Assembly (NCBI GenBank): GCA_049597955.1
Contig: JBMYND010000003.1
Span: 62,001-126,000 of the forward strand
Length of the DNA: 64,000 nucleotides
Origin: JAYPAN01 sp049597955
GTDB taxonomy: Bacteria; Pseudomonadota; Alphaproteobacteria; RS24
Reading direction: 5' to 3'
In this document: one piece after another, positions 61,202 through 64,000 of the stretch
Layout: every line of letters starts with the position of its first letter
How positions within the stretch are numbered: position 1 is the first letter of the stretch
Notes under the pieces: model-generated
Database searches by the model: none
Seen by the model: the letters and a program-made list of their open reading frames with translations, nothing else
What the model was told of the DNA's origin: nothing
Position numbers and translations under genes: made by a program

Positions 61202-62467
61202 TCAGGTATTCATTGAGTCGAAAAACTCATCATTGTTTTTCGTCGCTTTGAGCTTGTCGAGCAGGAACTCAATCGCATCGACCGACCCCATCGGGTTCAA
61301 AATCCGGCGCAACACATAGATTTTCGACAGGGTTTCCTTGTCGGTCAGCAATTCTTCCTTACGGGTGCCGGATTTCATAATGTCAATGGCCGGGAAGACG
61401 CGCTTGTCAGCAACTTTCCGGTCAAGCACCACTTCCGAATTGCCGGTTCCCTTAAATTCTTCAAAAATCACCTCATCCATGCGCGACCCGGTCTCAATGA
61501 GCGCGGTGGAGATAATGGTCAGCGAGCCGCCTTCCTCAATGTTACGCGCCGCGCCGAAAAACCGTTTCGGGCGTTGCAGCGCATTGGCGTCCACACCACC
61601 GGTCAGCACTTTGCCGGAGCTTGGCACAACCGTGTTATAGGCGCGGCCCAGCCTTGTGATACTGTCGAGCAAAATCACCACATCGCGGCCATGCTCAACC
61701 AGTCTCTTGGCTTTTTCGATAACCATTTCAGCAACTTGCACATGGCGTGTCGCCGGTTCGTCAAAGGTTGACGAGACCACTTCGCCGCGCACGGAACGCT
61801 GCATATCAGTCACTTCTTCGGGGCGCTCGTCAATCAGCAGCACAATCAAATAACATTCAGGGTGATTGGTTGCGATGGATTTGGCGATATTTTGCAGCAG
61901 CACGGTTTTACCGGTGCGCGGCGGCGCAACAATCAGTGCGCGCTGGCCCTTACCGAAAGGTGCCACAATATCAATCACCCGCGACGATAAATCCTTAACC
62001 GTCGGGTCAGCATTCTCCATTGACAAGGAGCTGTCAGGATAAAGCGGGGTCAGATTGTCAAAATGAACTTTCTGGCGCGCCTTGTCAGGGTCTTCAAAGT
62101 TAATTTTATTGACTTTCAACAGGGCAAAATACCGCTCCCCATCTTTCGGGCTGCGGATTTCGCCCTCCACCGTATCGCCGGAGCGCAAGGCAAAACGGCG
62201 AATTTGCGACGGGCTGACATAAATATCATCCGGCCCCGGCAGGTAATTGGCATCCGGTGAGCGCAAGAATCCAAACCCGTCCTGCAATACCTCAACCACA
62301 CCCTCGCCGATAATATTGACATTATCCTCGGCCAGTTTTTTCAGAATTGAAAACAGCATATCCTGTTTCAGCATGGCCGATGCGTTTTCAATCTGGTGTT
62401 CTTCGGCAAAGGCCAAAAGCTCGGTCGGAGATTTCGACTTTAATTCTTCCAGTTTTATCTGATCCAT
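61202..62467 (-). CDS. rho: Transcription termination factor Rho
   Basis: The 421-residue hexameric RNA-dependent helicase has an N-terminal helical and cold-shock-like RNA-binding region (GFLRSPDANYLPGPDDIYVSPSQIRRF) and the RecA core with Walker A APPRTGKTVLLQ, DERPEEVTDM and LLDSITRLGRAYNTV. Length matches the E. coli enzyme. It lies in the alphaproteobacterial hemE-hemJ-rho order, with rho last. Confidence 0.97.
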   Translation of the reverse strand: MDQIKLEELKSKSPTELLAFAEEHQIENASAMLKQDMLFSILKKLAEDNVNIIGEGVVEVLQDGFGFLRSPDANYLPGPDDIYVSPSQIRRFALRSGDTVEGEIRSPKDGERYFALLKVNKINFEDPDKARQKVHFDNLTPLYPDSSLSMENADPTVKDLSSRVIDIVAPFGKGQRALIVAPPRTGKTVLLQNIAKSIATNHPECYLIVLLIDERPEEVTDMQRSVRGEVVSSTFDEPATRHVQVAEMVIEKAKRLVEHGRDVVILLDSITRLGRAYNTVVPSSGKVLTGGVDANALQRPKRFFGAARNIEEGGSLTIISTALIETGSRMDEVIFEEFKGTGNSEVVLDRKVADKRVFPAIDIMKSGTRKEELLTDKETLSKIYVLRRILNPMGSVDAIEFLLDKLKATKNNDEFFDSMNT

Positions 62468-62587
62468 AATGACCTGCTACATGAAAACAGCCGGTGCGTG
62501 AGATTTGCCAACACATACAAATGGACAAAGGCACGGACGCGGACTTTGTGGAGAAGACCGCCAGTATAACCCGACTTGTGCCGCTTC

Positions 62588-62611
62588 ACAAGCATGGTTT
62601 CAAATGCTTGT
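62588..62611. repeat. Inverted repeat between hemJ and rho
   Basis: Eight-base arms ACAAGCAT (62588-62595) and ATGCTTGT (62604-62611) with an 8-base loop lie 21 bases beyond the hemJ stop. There is no T-tract on either strand, so it is more likely a regulator site or an RNA structure in the rho leader than a strong terminator. Confidence 0.4.
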
Positions 62612-62631
62612 TTGCCGATATATGAAACTTG

Positions 62632-63084
62632 TCAAAACGGGCGCACAATCACCATAATAACAATCACAATTGTCAAAATTGGCGGTATCTCATTGATAAG
62701 GCGAAAAAAGCGACTGCTGCGCGGCGGCACACCGGACAGAAACTTTTTGCGCATGGCAGCCAAAAACCCGTGATAGCCCGACATAAATATCACAGCCCCC
62801 AGCTTAACATGCATCCAAATACCGGCACTGGCCCAAAACCCGTCGCGCAGCAGCAGCAAAAGGCCAAACAACCAAGCCGCCATCATGGCCGGGTTCATAA
62901 TGATACGCAGCAATTTTGCTTCCATTGTTTCAAATACGTCATGCGGCTGGCCATTTTCCATCGCCTCAGCATGGTAAACAAACAGCCGCGGTAAATAATA
63001 CATGCCAGCCATCCAAAACATGACGGCAATCAAATGAAACGCCAATATCCAAGAATAGAATTGAACCAAAAGCTCACTCATCAC
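62632..63084 (-). CDS. hemJ: Protoporphyrinogen oxidase HemJ
   Basis: The 150-residue four-span membrane protein has the conserved His17 in AFHLIAVMFWMAGMYYLPRLFVYH and the segment HVKLGAVIFMSGYHG. HemJ replaces HemG/HemY for the protoporphyrinogen-to-protoporphyrin step in many alphaproteobacteria. It lies between hemE and rho, 15 bases after hemE, fitting a shared haem operon. Confidence 0.94.
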   Translation of the reverse strand: MMSELLVQFYSWILAFHLIAVMFWMAGMYYLPRLFVYHAEAMENGQPHDVFETMEAKLLRIIMNPAMMAAWLFGLLLLLRDGFWASAGIWMHVKLGAVIFMSGYHGFLAAMRKKFLSGVPPRSSRFFRLINEIPPILTIVIVIMVIVRPF

Positions 63085-63099
63085 GCGCCCTTTTCCCGT

Positions 63100-64000
63100 T
63101 TACGCTTCGCGCACCGCGGCGATTAATTCGCCAACATGCGCAGGCGGGGTTTGCGGCACAATGCCATGACCGAGATTGAAAATAAATGGCCGACCGGCAA
63201 AATCTGATTTTATGGCGGCGATTTCCGCGCGCATGGCTGCCCCGCCCGCCACCAATATTTGCGGGTCAAGATTGCCCTGCACCACTAATTGCGGCGGCAA
63301 TGTTTCAGCCAGCTTACGCCGGTCGCAAGCCGAGCCGAGGCTTAACCCGTCGCAACCGGTCTGCAATGCATAAGACGCTAAATCATAATCGGTGGCGCGC
63401 GGAAAAGCGATAATCGGCACTTTGGGCGCATAGGCTTTCAGACCGGCGATAATGCGTGCCACCGGCGCGATACACCAACGCTCAAAATCCGCGCCATGCA
63501 GCGATGACGCCCAGCTCTCAAAAAGCTGTATCACTTCTGCACCGGCATTAATTTGCGCGGTCAGATAATCAATGCTGGCCTCGACCAGCTTGTCAATTAT
63601 CGCTTGAAAGGCTTGCGGGTCTTGCGCGGCCAAAGCCCGCGCCGGGGCTTGGTCAGGCGTGCCGCGACCGGCCACCATATAGCTGGCCACTGTCCAGGGC
63701 GCACCGGCAAAGCCTATGCGCGTCACCGGCGCAGGCAGGCTGACCGCCAAGCGTTTCAGCGTTTCATAAACCGGCGCCAATTTTGTTGCCAGCCCATCGA
63801 GTGACAGGCTGTCGGCATTGACTATCGGGGTCAAGCGCGGGCCTTCGCCGGTTTCAAACCACAGCTTTTGTCCCATGGCTTGCGGCAGCAGCAAAATATC
63901 GGCAAATAAAATCGCCGCATCAAACCCGTAGCGCCGAATGGGTTGCAGCGTCACTTCCTCGGCCAGTTCCGGCGTATAGCATAAATCAAGAAACCCGCCC
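63100..64000 (-). CDS. hemE: Uroporphyrinogen decarboxylase, 3' part
   Basis: The frame runs off the right edge, so the N-terminal portion is missing. Visible are LCYTPELAEEVTLQPIRRYGFDAAILFADIL, conserved near the HemE N-terminus, GFAGAPWTVASYM, and the C-terminal FNLGHGIVPQTPPAHV. HemE removes four carboxyls to give coproporphyrinogen III. The GTG codon at 63954 is an internal valine, not the start. Confidence 0.96.
   Translation of the reverse strand, partial: GGFLDLCYTPELAEEVTLQPIRRYGFDAAILFADILLLPQAMGQKLWFETGEGPRLTPIVNADSLSLDGLATKLAPVYETLKRLAVSLPAPVTRIGFAGAPWTVASYMVAGRGTPDQAPARALAAQDPQAFQAIIDKLVEASIDYLTAQINAGAEVIQLFESWASSLHGADFERWCIAPVARIIAGLKAYAPKVPIIAFPRATDYDLASYALQTGCDGLSLGSACDRRKLAETLPPQLVVQGNLDPQILVAGGAAMRAEIAAIKSDFAGRPFIFNLGHGIVPQTPPAHVGELIAAVREA

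Noticed and set aside
1..64000. CRISPR arrays, insertion sequences, phage genes, rRNA genes and riboswitches
   Set aside because: No regularly spaced repeats, transposase-like ORFs, phage structural motifs, rRNA-like stretches or recognisable riboswitch cores were noticed; the tandem repeats found are short and local.

Overview
The window reads as a dense chromosomal segment of an alphaproteobacterium. The supporting gene orders are tsaD-gpsA-YciI-EVE, rsmB-rpe-heparinase-purH, mnmE-mnmG-rsmG-parA-parB facing leuS-lptE-holA, and hemE-hemJ-rho. Together with the ubiH/Trm112/LON/thioredoxin block and the Anbu cluster, they fit a free-living, probably marine, Rhodospirillales- or SAR116-like lineage. 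That placement is inference; no rRNA gene is present. Genes are tightly packed with many ATGA or TGATG overlaps, base composition is moderately GC-rich (judged by eye), and no insertion sequence, phage or CRISPR array was seen.

Layout. 1-1.4 kb: the last codons of tsaD, then an AT-rich island holding a 42-residue membrane peptide gene (minus strand) with its own terminator, and a TetR-family regulator. 1.5-7.2 kb: gpsA, YciI-like, EVE, Rieske protein, MFS carrier and acetyl-CoA synthetase (plus). 7.2-8.8 kb: a class II Fic protein and a succinate dehydrogenase assembly factor (minus). 8.8-14.3 kb: rsmB, rpe, heparinase-like, purH (plus). 14.3-19.5 kb: a five-gene minus-strand operon with an ExbB-like channel, two ExbD-like proteins, a membrane-anchored von Willebrand A protein and a 759-residue exported helical-repeat protein. 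19.6-25.7 kb: an acyl-CoA dehydrogenase, sulfate activation (cysD, cysNC), and two further CoA/flavin enzymes. 25.8-33.0 kb: xth, an acidic unknown, lolA, ftsK, an aminotransferase and amt. 33.3-36.5 kb: ubiH-like, Trm112, LON-domain, thioredoxin/TPR and tRNA-Gly. 36.6-40.6 kb: the Anbu (bacterial proteasome-like) cluster. 40.6-48.1 kb: small metabolic enzymes, a response regulator head-to-head with an L,D-transpeptidase, a YggS-type protein and a lipoprotein. 48.1-58.2 kb: leuS-lptE-holA facing parB-parA-rsmG-mnmG-mnmE, with two perfect parS sites. 58.3-64 kb: YyaL-like, dienelactone hydrolase, rho, hemJ and the 3' part of hemE.

How the genes work together. The right-hand third carries chromosome-segregation machinery (ParA, ParB, two parS, HolA; FtsK further left) and the hemE-rho block that lies near the origin in many alphaproteobacteria, so the replication origin is probably close, perhaps just beyond the right edge.

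Most noteworthy observations: (1) the ExbB-ExbD-ExbD-vWA-exported-repeat operon. Its vWA protein is built like TonB (cytoplasmic tail, one membrane span, acidic/proline linker) with a vWA domain in place of the TonB C-terminal domain, and one of its two ExbD proteins has lost the channel aspartate (Asn20). (2) A TetR gene bracketed by copies of one 12-base motif, one copy of which overlaps the likely promoter of the hidden membrane-peptide gene. (3) A well-spaced sigma-54 promoter in front of the ammonium transporter. (4) An Anbu with Ser in place of the N-terminal Thr. (5) Two exact parS palindromes.
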